From positions 1 to 52,201 of the forward strand of contig JAFGFU010000016.1 of assembly GCA_016930915.1 (NCBI GenBank): a stretch of 52,201 nt of DNA, read 5' to 3'. Position numbers and translations under genes: made by a program. The stretch is from Campylobacterales bacterium (GTDB lineage: Bacteria > Campylobacterota > Campylobacteria > Campylobacterales > Sulfurospirillaceae). Each line of letters starts with the position of its first letter. Positions within the stretch are counted from its first letter, which is position 1. This document shows, piece after piece, positions 1 through 8,745 of this stretch. A model generated the notes under the pieces. That model did no database searches. It was given only the letters and a program-made list of their open reading frames with translations, and was not told the origin of the DNA.

Positions 1-1352
1 ATTTTATCGTACCATGAAAAGAAAGCATAATTTTGTGAAGGACCCGTTAGATTGAGCCCTGGACCAATATTTCCTACCATCGCAAAGGCTGTACTAAAAG
101 AGGTTAAAAAGTCGAATCCTCTAGCATACAAATAGAGCATCAGCAAGAATGTGGTGAGAATGAACAGTGCAAAAAAACCAAAAATAGAGTTAATAATAGA
201 ACTTTTAATTTGCTTTCCATCGACAAAAATAGAGGTAATGACATCAGGTTGAATGGTACGCTTAATCTCTAAAGCAATGTTTTTAAAGAAGAGAATGTAG
301 CGAATCATTTTAATACCACCTGAGGTTGAGCCCGTATTAGCACTCATCATCATCGCAAGTATGGTAATGACTAAGGCAAATTGTCCCCATTTTTCATAAT
401 CAAGTGAAGCAAATCCAGTCGTTGTGGCTAAGGTGGTCACTGTAAAAAAAGCGTGTTTGAGAGAGTCATAAAAGGAGTCATCACTGCTTTGGGTATGAAT
501 CAGCGTTAAAATAAGTGACAAAAGAATAATCAAACCCACATACCATTTTGTCTCTTCCGTATTGTAACACTGACGATCCCCTTTAAAAAAACGAATATGT
601 GCTAAGAAGTTGATACCTGAAATAATCATAAAAAAAGTCGTTGTCCAAATGACACCATCACTAAAAGCACCAATTGAGCTGTTCTTTGTAGAAAATCCTC
701 CTGTAGAAATCGTTGAAAAAGCATGATTAAGCGCATCAAACCAGTTCATACCAAAGAGCATTAAAAGCACGAAATTGAGTAGTGTAAAAAGAATATAGAC
801 TGCCCAAATACGATTGGCAGTGTCTTTAATTTTAGGGGTGATTTTATCCATAGATATCCCTGTGGACTCTGCTTTAAAGAGGCTAAGTGAGCCACTTGGA
901 TTAATCAAAGGTAAAAGACCAACTCCCAAAACGATAATTCCAATACCGCCAATCCAATGCATCAGGCTTCTGTGAAAAAGAATCGATTTTGGTAAAATTT
1001 CAACGTCCCTATACGCACTAGCTCCTGTGGTGGTAAAACCACTAATGGCTTCAAAAAAAGCACCTGCTGGGTCAATGTTTGTATAAAGTACCATAGGAAT
1101 AGCACCACCAATACCTAGCAAAATCCAAATAAAATTGACAGAAATAATGCTCTCTTTGATCCCCAAATGCATTTCATCATTTTTAAGAATAAGGTAAATA
1201 GCTAGATTAACAACAAAAAGAGAAAACATGGCAAGCAAATAGACAAAAACATCCTCACTGTAAAAAAAGCCTACGATGGGAGGTAAGAGAAGAATAAAAA
1301 AAACAACCAATCCAACAGCGGAAACAAATTTTAAAATACTCTTAATACTCAT
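1..1352 (-). CDS. trkH: TrkH-type potassium uptake membrane subunit (3' end cut by window edge)
   Basis: Integral membrane K+ translocating subunit that works with the cytoplasmic regulator TrkA. Translating the minus strand from the ATG at 1352-1350 gives an uninterrupted hydrophobic protein of about 450 residues running off the window. All four selectivity-filter loops of the TrkH/KtrB family are visible: SGFTTTGAS, STISTGGFST, TTLATTTGFAS and VGNIGPGLN. Only a few dozen C-terminal residues should be missing. The gene starts 14 bases after the trkA stop, so the two form a trkA-trkH operon on the minus strand. Family assignment is firm; ion specificity is from family knowledge. Confidence 0.93.
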   Translation of the reverse strand, partial: MSIKSILKFVSAVGLVVFFILLLPPIVGFFYSEDVFVYLLAMFSLFVVNLAIYLILKNDEMHLGIKESIISVNFIWILLGIGGAIPMVLYTNIDPAGAFFEAISGFTTTGASAYRDVEILPKSILFHRSLMHWIGGIGIIVLGVGLLPLINPSGSLSLFKAESTGISMDKITPKIKDTANRIWAVYILFTLLNFVLLMLFGMNWFDALNHAFSTISTGGFSTKNSSIGAFSDGVIWTTTFFMIISGINFLAHIRFFKGDRQCYNTEETKWYVGLIILLSLILTLIHTQSSDDSFYDSLKHAFFTVTTLATTTGFASLDYEKWGQFALVITILAMMMSANTGSTSGGIKMIRYILFFKNIALEIKRTIQPDVITSIFVDGKQIKSSIINSIFGFFALFILTTFLLMLYLYARGFDFLTSFSTAFAMVGNIGPGLNLTGPSQNYAFFSWYDK

Positions 1353-1366
1353 GGCGCTCTTTTAGT

Positions 1367-2707
1367 TTAGGAATTTTGCTGTAGCCATTTTGAAACAGGT
1401 TCAAAATCGGATTCTTTGATAAATGCAACAATGACATCATCTTTTTCAAAAGCAGGAATCAGTCTGTATTCGTAAATGTCATTTTCTCGTAGAATAACAA
1501 AATGCCCTTTGTCATCTATTTTTTCGGGTAAAACGAGCTTTTTATCAAGTAGTGGGGATGTTTCGTCAATTTTTCGCATTAAGATAGAGCCTTCTCCTCC
1601 ACAAAACTTTTTTTGTATAAAAAGATTGTTCGAATGAATACGCTCTAAAATCGAGTAGTAAGCATTAATTTTTTCACCACGCACCACTTCAATATTAAGA
1701 TTTCGCATTAAAGAGGAGTAGGCAATGTCATTATTAATCCCTATGATTTTTTTAATCCCTTTTTGTTTGGCTTCAATGCATTTGGTAATGTTGTATTCAT
1801 CGTTTTTGGTTGCGGCAATAAACATATCGGTGTCAAAGCGATTTTTAGTGATAATGTGATCAGCATCATAGGTGGTTTTTAAAACGGTTGCTTTGTTTTT
1901 AAGTTCAATATTGGCTTTACGACACAGTTCAATATTCTTATCCATAATTTGAACTTCAATGCCTTTTTTAAGGAGTACTTTTGCAATTTCAACCCCAAGA
2001 GAGTCTGCTCCAAAAATCACACAGTTTTTAATGGGTGTCATAGGTTCAGTCATCTCACAGACGAGACCACGCAATGAGACAATGGCATTAGGAAAAGCTA
2101 GAAAATAGACTAAATCATTAGGCAGAAGCGTTTCGACAGGTTTGGGAACAAAAAATTCTTTCTTACGCTCCATTCCCGCTACTGCCACTTCACCATTAAG
2201 CTCACCAATAAAGGTTGAAATCATACGAGGTTGAAAATCTTCTCTTAGGCGAACAGAAACTAAAAGCGCTTTGGTATAGGTAAAGGCTTTTGCATTATAA
2301 GCATGAGAAAAATCAACAAGATATTTAAAAGGTTGTGCTGCTTCGACGGAGGGGACAATAGTCTCATGAATATTTAGTTTTGTCTTAACTTGCTCACTCG
2401 CAAAAAAGGTGTTTTTGAGGCGAATAATTTTACGTTTGACGTTTGCAATATTGTCAATAATGAGAGAAGAGAGAAGATTGACTTCATCTGAATCCGTTAC
2501 AGCAATAAAAAGATCAATCTCTGGGTCAATTCCAAAATAGGTATGTGGATTTTCAATATTGCCACAAATACCTAAGACATCAAGATTCTCTTGAATATTT
2601 GAAATAGCATACTCGTTTTGATCAATAACGGTTACATTGTTGTTATGCATCAGATGTTTTGCAACATTGTAACCTACTTTTCCAGCACCTGCGATAATAA
2701 CTTGCAT
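1367..2707 (-). CDS. trkA: TrkA, regulatory NAD-binding subunit of Trk potassium uptake
   Basis: Peripheral cytoplasmic protein that gates TrkH in response to nucleotides. The 446 residues match the usual two-repeat TrkA length. An N-terminal Rossmann fold begins with GAGKVG (residues 7-12). A second nucleotide-binding lobe begins near residue 230 (FGADSLG). An RCK_C-like domain follows each lobe. It is first in the minus-strand operon with trkH. The 129-base gap upstream holds the terminator of the preceding exported-protein gene. Confidence 0.93.
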   Translation of the reverse strand: MQVIIAGAGKVGYNVAKHLMHNNNVTVIDQNEYAISNIQENLDVLGICGNIENPHTYFGIDPEIDLFIAVTDSDEVNLLSSLIIDNIANVKRKIIRLKNTFFASEQVKTKLNIHETIVPSVEAAQPFKYLVDFSHAYNAKAFTYTKALLVSVRLREDFQPRMISTFIGELNGEVAVAGMERKKEFFVPKPVETLLPNDLVYFLAFPNAIVSLRGLVCEMTEPMTPIKNCVIFGADSLGVEIAKVLLKKGIEVQIMDKNIELCRKANIELKNKATVLKTTYDADHIITKNRFDTDMFIAATKNDEYNITKCIEAKQKGIKKIIGINNDIAYSSLMRNLNIEVVRGEKINAYYSILERIHSNNLFIQKKFCGGEGSILMRKIDETSPLLDKKLVLPEKIDDKGHFVILRENDIYEYRLIPAFEKDDVIVAFIKESDFEPVSKWLQQNS

Positions 2708-2824
2708 ATATTGTGTCTCTTATTGTGATGTTTTATGAACGTAGAAAAAGTATTGTATCACATTCTTGAAAAAAAGAGGCAAAGGGTAAAAAGAAGGAAG
2801 AGAGGGTTAAAAAACATAGCATTT

Positions 2825-2851
2825 GGTAGCCAAAAATTATTGTTGGCTACC
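2825..2851 (-). terminator. Stem-loop terminator with the stop codon of its gene inside the loop
   Basis: The sequence contains a perfect 9-bp inverted repeat, GGTAGCCAA and TTGGCTACC, with a 9-base loop. On the minus strand it is followed after about 10 bases by a T-run (GTTTTTTAA). It ends the 161-residue exported-protein gene. The TAA of that gene (2839-2837) lies in the loop, and the last sense codons form one arm of the stem. Confidence 0.6.
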
Positions 2852-3322
2852 TGATTCGATGTATTGTTTCATGTCTTGCATATAGTCATCACGTAAACGA
2901 TTAATATACGCAGTGGCTCTTTTGATATCCGTGATAGTAATCAGCGCTTCATCTCCAAATTTATCACTAATTTTAGAGAGTTCATTGGCATATTTTGTTT
3001 TTTCATTGAGTTTGCTTAGTGCTTTAAAAAAAGCTTCATCTAGCTCTTTATTTTTAAGTTTATCGTTTTGATAGAGATAAATAGCTACTTTGTAGACTTC
3101 GTCTTTGTCTGTGCTGTAAACTTCAATAAAATCAACAGCATTGTCTAATGTTTTAATATTAAAATAATTTTGATCTTTGGTGACACAAGAAAACTCTGTG
3201 CATTTAAAACCATTTTCTTCTAAATAAATACGATCTTTTCCAATGAGAGTATCTAAAAAACCTGCGAAAAGAGTCACGTGAGAAACGAGGCCTAACACCA
3301 AAAGTGTTTTTTTCATTTTCAT
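2837..3322 (-). CDS. Small exported protein of unknown function
   Basis: I do not recognise a family. The 161-residue protein starts with a classical signal peptide (MKMKK followed by about 14 hydrophobic residues, likely cleavage near LFAG, residue 20), so it is probably periplasmic. The mature part is charged, has two cysteines close together (about residues 41 and 46) that could form a disulphide, and is largely helical towards the C-terminus. ATG at residue 3 is an alternative start that also keeps the signal peptide. It has its own terminator downstream and sits between a tRNA gene and trkA, so it is probably monocistronic. Confidence 0.7.
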   Translation of the reverse strand: MKMKKTLLVLGLVSHVTLFAGFLDTLIGKDRIYLEENGFKCTEFSCVTKDQNYFNIKTLDNAVDFIEVYSTDKDEVYKVAIYLYQNDKLKNKELDEAFFKALSKLNEKTKYANELSKISDKFGDEALITITDIKRATAYINRLRDDYMQDMKQYIESGSQQ

Positions 3323-3362
3323 ACCTTTGTATCATCCTAAAAATTAAAAATCTGAAGAAGCA

Positions 3363-3439
3363 TGGTGGGTCCTGAGTGGCTCGAACACTCGACCACCCCG
3401 TTATGAGCGGGGTGCTCTAACCAACTGAGCTAAGGACCC
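3363..3439 (-). tRNA. tRNA with CAU anticodon (elongator Met or Ile2)
   Basis: The minus strand gives a complete 77-nt cloverleaf. The acceptor stem GGGTCCT pairs with AGGACCC. The D-arm is AGCTCAGTTGGTTAGAGC. The anticodon stem CCCCG/CGGGG encloses the loop CTCATAA, and the T-arm carries GTTCGAG. A73 and CCA are encoded. The acceptor lacks the features of an initiator tRNA, because G1 pairs normally. CAU could mean elongator Met or, if lysidine-modified by TilS, Ile2; the sequence alone does not settle this. Confidence 0.93.
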
Positions 3440-3454
3440 ATTTTAAAGAGTGGA

Positions 3455-3460
3455 ATTCTA
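3455..3460 (-). promoter_or_regulatory. Candidate -10 box for the tRNA gene
   Basis: On the minus strand TAGAAT lies 15 bases before the 5' end of the tRNA, preceded by an AT-rich stretch. No good -35 hexamer is visible, as is common for Campylobacterota sigma-70 promoters. Confidence 0.45.
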
Positions 3461-3521
3461 CCCTTTTAATTGTTAAAATAATATAAAAAATTAAGGTCTA
3501 TAGAAGCGTAGGAATAGGCAT

Positions 3522-4628
3522 TTAGAGAGAATATTTAATGGAACGATACGTTGGGTCGAAACGAAAGGCGAGTAAATTTTCCAAAATACCAAACAGGGCA
3601 AAAAAGGTAATAAAACTACTCCCTCCATAGCTGTAAAAAGGAAGAGGAACACCTACGACGGGTGCAAGACCAATTGTCATTGAAATATTAACTCCCATAT
3701 AAAAAAAGATCATCAAAGAGATTCCACTCGTGATGACTTGTGTAAAATAGTCTTCTTTGAGTTTATAGTTGAGAGTTATGAGATGAATAATTAAAAGCGC
3801 ATAACAGGTAATCAGCCCTAGTGCTCCCCAAAAACCAAGCCTTTCTACTGTATAGGCAAAAATAAAATCACTCGTAGCAATAGGCAGGAATTTATAATGT
3901 GTTTGTGTCGCCTCATCGCGATCTTTTCCCGTTAATCCACCTGAACCAATAGCAATAATGGATTGTTTAACATGATAACTAGGTGTCTCGGAGAGAAAAT
4001 CGGAAATACGTTTTTTTTGATAATCGTGCAAATTATTGTACAGCACAGGACTGCTAATGCCTATAATGATGGCAAGGGTAAACCAAATTTTTTTATGAAC
4101 ACCTATCACAAATAAAATGCCATATCCTAAAAGCAATAAAATGAGCGCTGTCCCTAAATCAGGCTCTTTTGCAATTAAAAGAAAAGGAAGAAGAATGTAG
4201 AAGCTTAGTTTAAAAAAGGATTTCCAGCCATAACCATTGTGTTCAGGAGGATTGTGTTTAATTAAATAGGCTAGCATTAAAATAAAAGCGGGTTTGAAAA
4301 TTTCAGAGGGTTGAATGGTGAAGTGAACAAAAGGAATTTCAAGCCATCGTTTCGCGCCCAATTTAGAAATACCAAAGATATCCACACTAATTAAAAGTGC
4401 AATAGTCAGCCAGTAAAAAAAAGGAATGACCCACTCTATCTTTTTGATAGGAATGATAAAGAAAAAGGCAAAAGCACAAAAACCAACAAGGTAATAGACA
4501 ATTTGTTTATTAGCTAACGTACTGTTGGCTTCAGAAATGAGATAATAAGAGAGGGCAATGATAGGAAAAACCAATATAGGAATTAAAAAATCAAAATGTG
4601 TTAAGATTCGCCTATCGATTTGGAACAC
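3522..4628 (-). CDS. rodA: RodA, SEDS-family peptidoglycan glycosyltransferase for cell elongation
   Basis: Polytopic inner-membrane enzyme that polymerises lipid II during elongation together with PBP2, whose gene lies at 32659-34482. The 368 residues contain about ten membrane spans and typical RodA signatures: QPSEIFKPAFILMLAY in the middle, KEPDLGTALI, and TSDFIFAYTVERLGFWGALG near residue 250, with the conserved Asp. A C-terminal VGVPLPFYSYGGSS motif is typical of SEDS proteins. It is transcribed divergently from the pseudouridine synthase gene. The order matches the mrdB region of C. jejuni. Confidence 0.93.
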   Translation of the reverse strand: MFQIDRRILTHFDFLIPILVFPIIALSYYLISEANSTLANKQIVYYLVGFCAFAFFFIIPIKKIEWVIPFFYWLTIALLISVDIFGISKLGAKRWLEIPFVHFTIQPSEIFKPAFILMLAYLIKHNPPEHNGYGWKSFFKLSFYILLPFLLIAKEPDLGTALILLLLGYGILFVIGVHKKIWFTLAIIIGISSPVLYNNLHDYQKKRISDFLSETPSYHVKQSIIAIGSGGLTGKDRDEATQTHYKFLPIATSDFIFAYTVERLGFWGALGLITCYALLIIHLITLNYKLKEDYFTQVITSGISLMIFFYMGVNISMTIGLAPVVGVPLPFYSYGGSSFITFFALFGILENLLAFRFDPTYRSIKYSL

Positions 4629-4688
4629 AACACTCCCTTGGTTATTTGTTATGATGATTTCTCGTTCTTTTGCAAGAATAGAAGATTT

Positions 4689-4694
4689 TAGAAT
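4689..4694 (+). promoter_or_regulatory. Candidate -10 box for the plus-strand run beginning at 4727
   Basis: TAGAAT sits 33 bases before the GTG start of the pseudouridine synthase gene and is followed by a purine-rich GGGAAG. It is the best -10 match in the 98-base gap between divergent genes. Confidence 0.35.
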
Positions 4695-4726
4695 TTAAAA
4701 GGGAAGTATATCAAAAAATAGAGAAA

Positions 4727-5716
4727 GTGGGTTGGATGGAGTTTACATGTAAAGAGTTAAAACGCTTAGATGCTGCGATGAGCGAAGCACTGAATTTACC
4801 ACGAAATCAGATAGAAAAATTGATTAAAAATGTGGGTGTTTATGTAAATGAACGTTTAACACACAAATGCAGTCTGAAACTTCAACCCTTAGATGTGGTA
4901 CGTTATGAATTTGTACAAGCAGTGGAATCTTCAAGTCCCTATGATGTTGATTTTGATGTGCCCATTTTGTATGAAGATGATGATATTTTAGTGATTAATA
5001 AGCCACCGTTTTTAACGGTTCATGGTGCACCGAGTGTTAAAGAAGCTACATTGGTTGATTGGTTACAAAAACGAGGAATTTCACTCTCTACGATTAGTGG
5101 AGAAGAGCGTCATGGTATTGTGCATCGCATTGATAAAGAGACAAGTGGTGCATTGGTGATTGCTAAAAACAATGAGGCACATGTTGCGCTTGCAGCTCAG
5201 TTGGAAGATAAAAGTATGGGGCGTTATTATCTCGCACTGATTGATGTGCCTTTAAAAGAGAGTGTGGTTGTAGATTTACCTATAGGAAGAAATCCAAACC
5301 ATCGTTTAAAGATGGCAATACACAAAGAAGGCAGAAGTGCCAAAAGTGCTTTTTGTAAATTAGCCTGTTCAAAAGATGATAAAAAAGAGTTGATTTCTGC
5401 GAAGCTCTTTACGGGACGCACACATCAAATACGTGTGCATTTAGGTGCGCTTTCTAGGCATATATTGGGTGATAGTTTATACGGCTTTAAGAGCCATCAT
5501 GATACAATCTCCCGCGTTATGTTACATGCTTACATTTTATATCTCAAACATCCACGCAGTGGAAATATGTTACAAATACATGCTCCGTTGTGGGACGATT
5601 TTGATGATTATTTAAGACACCACTTTAAAAAGGATGAAATTGATGAAACAATCACTTTGGATCACGTTATTAATGGCTTTGACTCTCATAATGAGTGGTT
5701 GCACAAAAACACTTGA
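4727..5716 (+). CDS. RluA/RluD-family pseudouridine synthase
   Basis: Converts uridine to pseudouridine in 23S rRNA. An N-terminal S4 RNA-binding domain covers roughly residues 5-65. The catalytic domain carries HGIVHRIDKETSGALVIAK (catalytic Asp136) and later RTHQIRVHLGALSRHILGDSLY. Length 329 is normal for RluD-type enzymes; the exact target uridines cannot be read from sequence. The open frame begins at GTG 4727, but ATG at 4736 (MEFTCKE) is equally plausible. The FTCK at residues 6-9 is encoded by a copy of the recurrent 12-bp palindrome. The 3' end overlaps the following lipoprotein gene. C. jejuni has the same pair (Cj1280c-Cj1279c). Confidence 0.9.
   Translation: MGWMEFTCKELKRLDAAMSEALNLPRNQIEKLIKNVGVYVNERLTHKCSLKLQPLDVVRYEFVQAVESSSPYDVDFDVPILYEDDDILVINKPPFLTVHGAPSVKEATLVDWLQKRGISLSTISGEERHGIVHRIDKETSGALVIAKNNEAHVALAAQLEDKSMGRYYLALIDVPLKESVVVDLPIGRNPNHRLKMAIHKEGRSAKSAFCKLACSKDDKKELISAKLFTGRTHQIRVHLGALSRHILGDSLYGFKSHHDTISRVMLHAYILYLKHPRSGNMLQIHAPLWDDFDDYLRHHFKKDEIDETITLDHVINGFDSHNEWLHKNT
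4742..4753. repeat. Palindrome TTTACATGTAAA, copy in pseudouridine synthase gene
   Basis: Perfect 12-bp palindrome at the 5' end of the gene, read in frame as FTCK. Confidence 0.95.
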
Positions 5717-6902
5717 AACACCTAAAGAGCCTGTTATTGATGCTTCATTGCCTTTAGTTGAAAACGTAAGAACGTTAGCCAGTGGTACAGATATTGGTTT
5801 TGAGTGGACGCCTATTTATAATAATCATATAGAAGGCTATTACCTTTACCGTTTAGAGGGTGGACGTATGAAAAAAATTGCCACCATTAAAGATAAATAC
5901 GTCTCTCATTATGTTGATACAAAATTAAATCCAAATACAACGTACTCATACCAAATGAGTACGTATTCTTCTAGTAAACACGAATCAGCCCCTAGTATGC
6001 GAGTGAGTGCGACAACAGGCGGAACAGTTGTTAAAAAGCCTACCGTAGGTGCTGTAGAACCTGTTTCTTTTATTACAGCTATTGCGGATCTCCCTGCTCG
6101 TGTCAAAATTATTTGGAGACCTCATACAGCAGAAAATGTTGAATATTATATCATTGAACGTAATGAATATAAATCAACGTCCTGGGATGAAGCGGGAAAA
6201 GTTGAAGGACGATTGAGCGCTGAATTTATGGATAAAGAGTTACAAGATAATTATGTTTATCGCTACCGTGTCAAGGTTAAAACACACGATGGTGTAATCT
6301 CTGCGCCAAGTCAAATAGTAGAGGCACGCACGAAACCTGCTCCAAAAAGTATTATGGGTGTTAAAGCGACTTCTGACTTACCTAAGAAGATTTTATTATC
6401 ATGGGAAGCAGCTACGGATAGTGATTTTGCATACTATAAAATTTATCGTTCTCCCACATCACGTCTCTTTTACAGCTTTCATGGCAAGACGCAAAGTACA
6501 GAATTTGAAGATTTAATTAATGATAATGGCAAAATGTATTATTACAAAGTTGTGGCTGTGGATAAAGATGGTTTGGAGTCTAAACAGTCTGAAAATCCTG
6601 TCGTTGGAATGACACGTCCTATTTTAGGTGCTCCTTTAGTTCATTCTGTTAAACATGATGGCCGTTCCATTTATCTCACATGGAATGGTAATGAAAATGC
6701 CATTAAGTATACGATTACCAAAGAGTTTAAAAGTGCTGGAGAAACAAAAAAACAGAGTTTTACAGGTATTTTTGAAAACAATTTCCAAGATACAGATACC
6801 CTTCCAGGGGTTGCTTATAAGTACAACATTATTGCTATTGATAAATTTGGTATTGCATCCAATCCTTCTGATAGCGTTATGATTACAATACCAAAGGAAT
6901 AG
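5634..6902 (+). CDS. flpA: FlpA-like fibronectin type III lipoprotein
   Basis: Outer-membrane-anchored lipoprotein. The start gives a signal peptide ending in the lipobox IMSGC (Cys23). Three or four fibronectin type III-like domains follow, marked by repeated Y-x-Y-R/K strands and a WTP/WRPH/WEA/WNG tryptophan at about residues 58, 161, 260 and 349. In C. jejuni, FlpA (Cj1279c) binds host fibronectin through a WRPHP segment near residue 160; this protein has WRPHT at 161-165. The gene overlaps the upstream synthase gene by 83 bases. ATG at 5643 is an alternative start that also keeps the signal peptide. In a free-living species the ligand may not be fibronectin. Confidence 0.85.
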   Translation: MKLMKQSLWITLLMALTLIMSGCTKTLETPKEPVIDASLPLVENVRTLASGTDIGFEWTPIYNNHIEGYYLYRLEGGRMKKIATIKDKYVSHYVDTKLNPNTTYSYQMSTYSSSKHESAPSMRVSATTGGTVVKKPTVGAVEPVSFITAIADLPARVKIIWRPHTAENVEYYIIERNEYKSTSWDEAGKVEGRLSAEFMDKELQDNYVYRYRVKVKTHDGVISAPSQIVEARTKPAPKSIMGVKATSDLPKKILLSWEAATDSDFAYYKIYRSPTSRLFYSFHGKTQSTEFEDLINDNGKMYYYKVVAVDKDGLESKQSENPVVGMTRPILGAPLVHSVKHDGRSIYLTWNGNENAIKYTITKEFKSAGETKKQSFTGIFENNFQDTDTLPGVAYKYNIIAIDKFGIASNPSDSVMITIPKE

Positions 6903-6911
6903 AAGTCGTTT

Positions 6912-8090
6912 ATGCCAAATTTTCATACGAGCACTCTTAAAAAACTTAGCTACCCTTGCACCTTTGGTGAAACAACTTTTTTGTATGAAGCACACTCTGC
7001 AAGAGGAAATATTTTAGTGATGGCTTCTATGGGTGGTGAGCCGATGCTTATTCGTATTCACCCAAAAAAAGAGGGTGGTTTTTTAGTGAAGGGCGATAAA
7101 GTGACCCGTCCCACCCAAGCCTCTTTTTTGCAAAAAGTATTGATAGACTTTAGAGATGCAAGTGAAGCAAAAGAGATTTTTTCCAATATTGAGCCTAAAA
7201 AGTTTTTACATGTAAAGCCATCACCTTTTCTCAAAGAGATTAATTTTTTTGCCAATGATTTTAGGGTAGAGCGTGAAATTTGGGTTGAAATTGGTTTTGG
7301 AAGTGGCAGGCATTTATTGCATCAAGCTAAAAAGAATCCGCACATTCAATTTATTGGACTTGAAATTCATAAACCTTCTATTGAGCAAGTTTTAAAGCAG
7401 TGTGAACTTCAAAAGATTGAAAATATTTTAGTGGTTGATTATGATGCGAGACTGTTTATGGAATTTTTACCTTCGAATGTTGTGGGTCGAATTTTTGTCC
7501 ATTTTCCCGTCCCGTGGGATAAAAAACCTCACCGACGTGTTTTCTCAGCAGCCTTTATTGAAGAAGCCCTTAGGGTTTTACATGTAAAGGGTACGTTAGA
7601 ATTAAGAACGGATAGCCCCGCATATTTTGAGTTTTCGTTTTCACAGATGATGCAACTTTTTAAAGCAGAAGTTTCTGTAAAGAAAAATGCTGAACTTGAA
7701 ATTACGAGTAAGTATGAAGATCGATGGCGAAAAATGGAAAAAGATATCTACGATGTAGTATTAACCAATGAAATAGATTCACAAGAGATTACGCGCTTGG
7801 GAACACTTTGTTTTGAAGAGTGTGTTGATTTTTCAAAAATTCGTAATGCTTTTAAAGAAGAGCTTTTAAGAGGGGATGGTTTTTTTGTACACTTTGAAGA
7901 GTTATTTGAAATTGATGATACCAATGGTCTAATTCGTCTCTCTTTTGGTGCTAATGAGCGTAATGAAAAATGTTACCTTTGTATTCATAATGGAATGATT
8001 TCCTATTTACCTAATGCTATTTTGGCAACGAAAAGTAATGCAGCAGCACATAACTTAATGAAAGAGTGGTTTAATGGAATATGTCATTAG
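6912..8090 (+). CDS. trmB: tRNA (guanine-N7-)-methyltransferase, long form
   Basis: Methylates G46 of tRNAs to m7G using S-adenosylmethionine. The SAM-binding loop VEIGFGSGRHLLHQA lies at about residues 125-139. The TrmB hallmark VHFPVPWDKKPHRRVFS follows near residue 197. At 392 residues it is much longer than the usual 210-250: about 120 extra residues precede the methyltransferase fold and about 100 follow it, as in campylobacter homologues. It holds two copies of the 12-bp palindrome, both read as LHVK (residues 99-102 and 223-226). It ends inside ftsE with a 17-base overlap. Confidence 0.92.
   Translation: MPNFHTSTLKKLSYPCTFGETTFLYEAHSARGNILVMASMGGEPMLIRIHPKKEGGFLVKGDKVTRPTQASFLQKVLIDFRDASEAKEIFSNIEPKKFLHVKPSPFLKEINFFANDFRVEREIWVEIGFGSGRHLLHQAKKNPHIQFIGLEIHKPSIEQVLKQCELQKIENILVVDYDARLFMEFLPSNVVGRIFVHFPVPWDKKPHRRVFSAAFIEEALRVLHVKGTLELRTDSPAYFEFSFSQMMQLFKAEVSVKKNAELEITSKYEDRWRKMEKDIYDVVLTNEIDSQEITRLGTLCFEECVDFSKIRNAFKEELLRGDGFFVHFEELFEIDDTNGLIRLSFGANERNEKCYLCIHNGMISYLPNAILATKSNAAAHNLMKEWFNGICH
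7205..7216. repeat. Palindrome TTTACATGTAAA, first copy in trmB
   Basis: Perfect copy read as LHVK before the methyltransferase fold. Confidence 0.95.
7577..7588. repeat. Palindrome TTTACATGTAAA, second copy in trmB
   Basis: Perfect copy 372 bases after the first, read as LHVK. Confidence 0.95.
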
Positions 8091-8745
8091 AGCCAATGGC
8101 TTAAATCTGAGTTATGGAAGAGATGAGCCTATTATTACAGATGCAAGCATGCAAATTAAAGCGCAAGAGTTTGTTTTTATTACAGGGAAAAGTGGTAGTG
8201 GAAAATCGACAATTATTAAATCCTTGTATGGAGAACTTTTCCCAAATATGGGTGAACTTAGCGTTTGTGGTGTGGATATTAAAAATATTAGTAGCTCAAA
8301 ACTGAATATTTTAAGACGTTATTTAGGGGTTGTTTTTCAAGATTATAAGTTAATTGATGAATGGACTGTAGAACAAAATGTTATGTTGCCCTTGATTATT
8401 GGCGGTTTTTCAAAAAGTGTTTGTATTAAGCAAGCGCATAAATTGTTAAAACATGTTAAATTATTGCATAAAATCAATAAGTATCCGTATGAGCTTAGTG
8501 GAGGGGAACAGCAACGTGTTGCAATGGCTCGAGCCTTAGCGCATAATCCCATTTTGATTCTTGCTGATGAGCCCACTGGAAATCTTGATAGCTATTCAAG
8601 TGAAGTGATTTGGAATTTACTTAAAGGAGCGAAAGAACATTTGGGCACAACCGTTTTAGTTGTTACACATAATATTCCTTCAACATTAGGTATTGACTAC
8701 AAACATTATTTTCTAGAAAGTGGCGTATTGCATGAAGTCAATTAA
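8074..8745 (+). CDS. ftsE: FtsE, cell-division ABC-type ATPase
   Basis: Cytoplasmic ATPase of the FtsEX complex, which uses ATP hydrolysis to switch on septal peptidoglycan hydrolysis. Walker A is GKSGSGKST (residues 38-46), the signature is [15 protein letters not shown], and Walker B is [10 protein letters not shown]. Length 223 is typical. The start ATG lies within the end of trmB, and its 3' end overlaps ftsX, so translation is probably coupled. Confidence 0.94.
   Translation: MEYVIRANGLNLSYGRDEPIITDASMQIKAQEFVFITGKSGSGKSTIIKSLYGELFPNMGELSVCGVDIKNISSSKLNILRRYLGVVFQDYKLIDEWTVEQNVMLPLIIGGFSKSVCIKQAHKLLKHVKLLHKINKYPYELSGGEQQRVAMARALAHNPILILADEPTGNLDSYSSEVIWNLLKGAKEHLGTTVLVVTHNIPSTLGIDYKHYFLESGVLHEVN

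Noticed and set aside
8449-8460. AAACATGTTAAA as another palindrome copy
   Set aside because: Shares ACATGT but the flanks differ (AACATGTT). The few such hexamers (also near 13290 and 26441) are at background level and were not counted.
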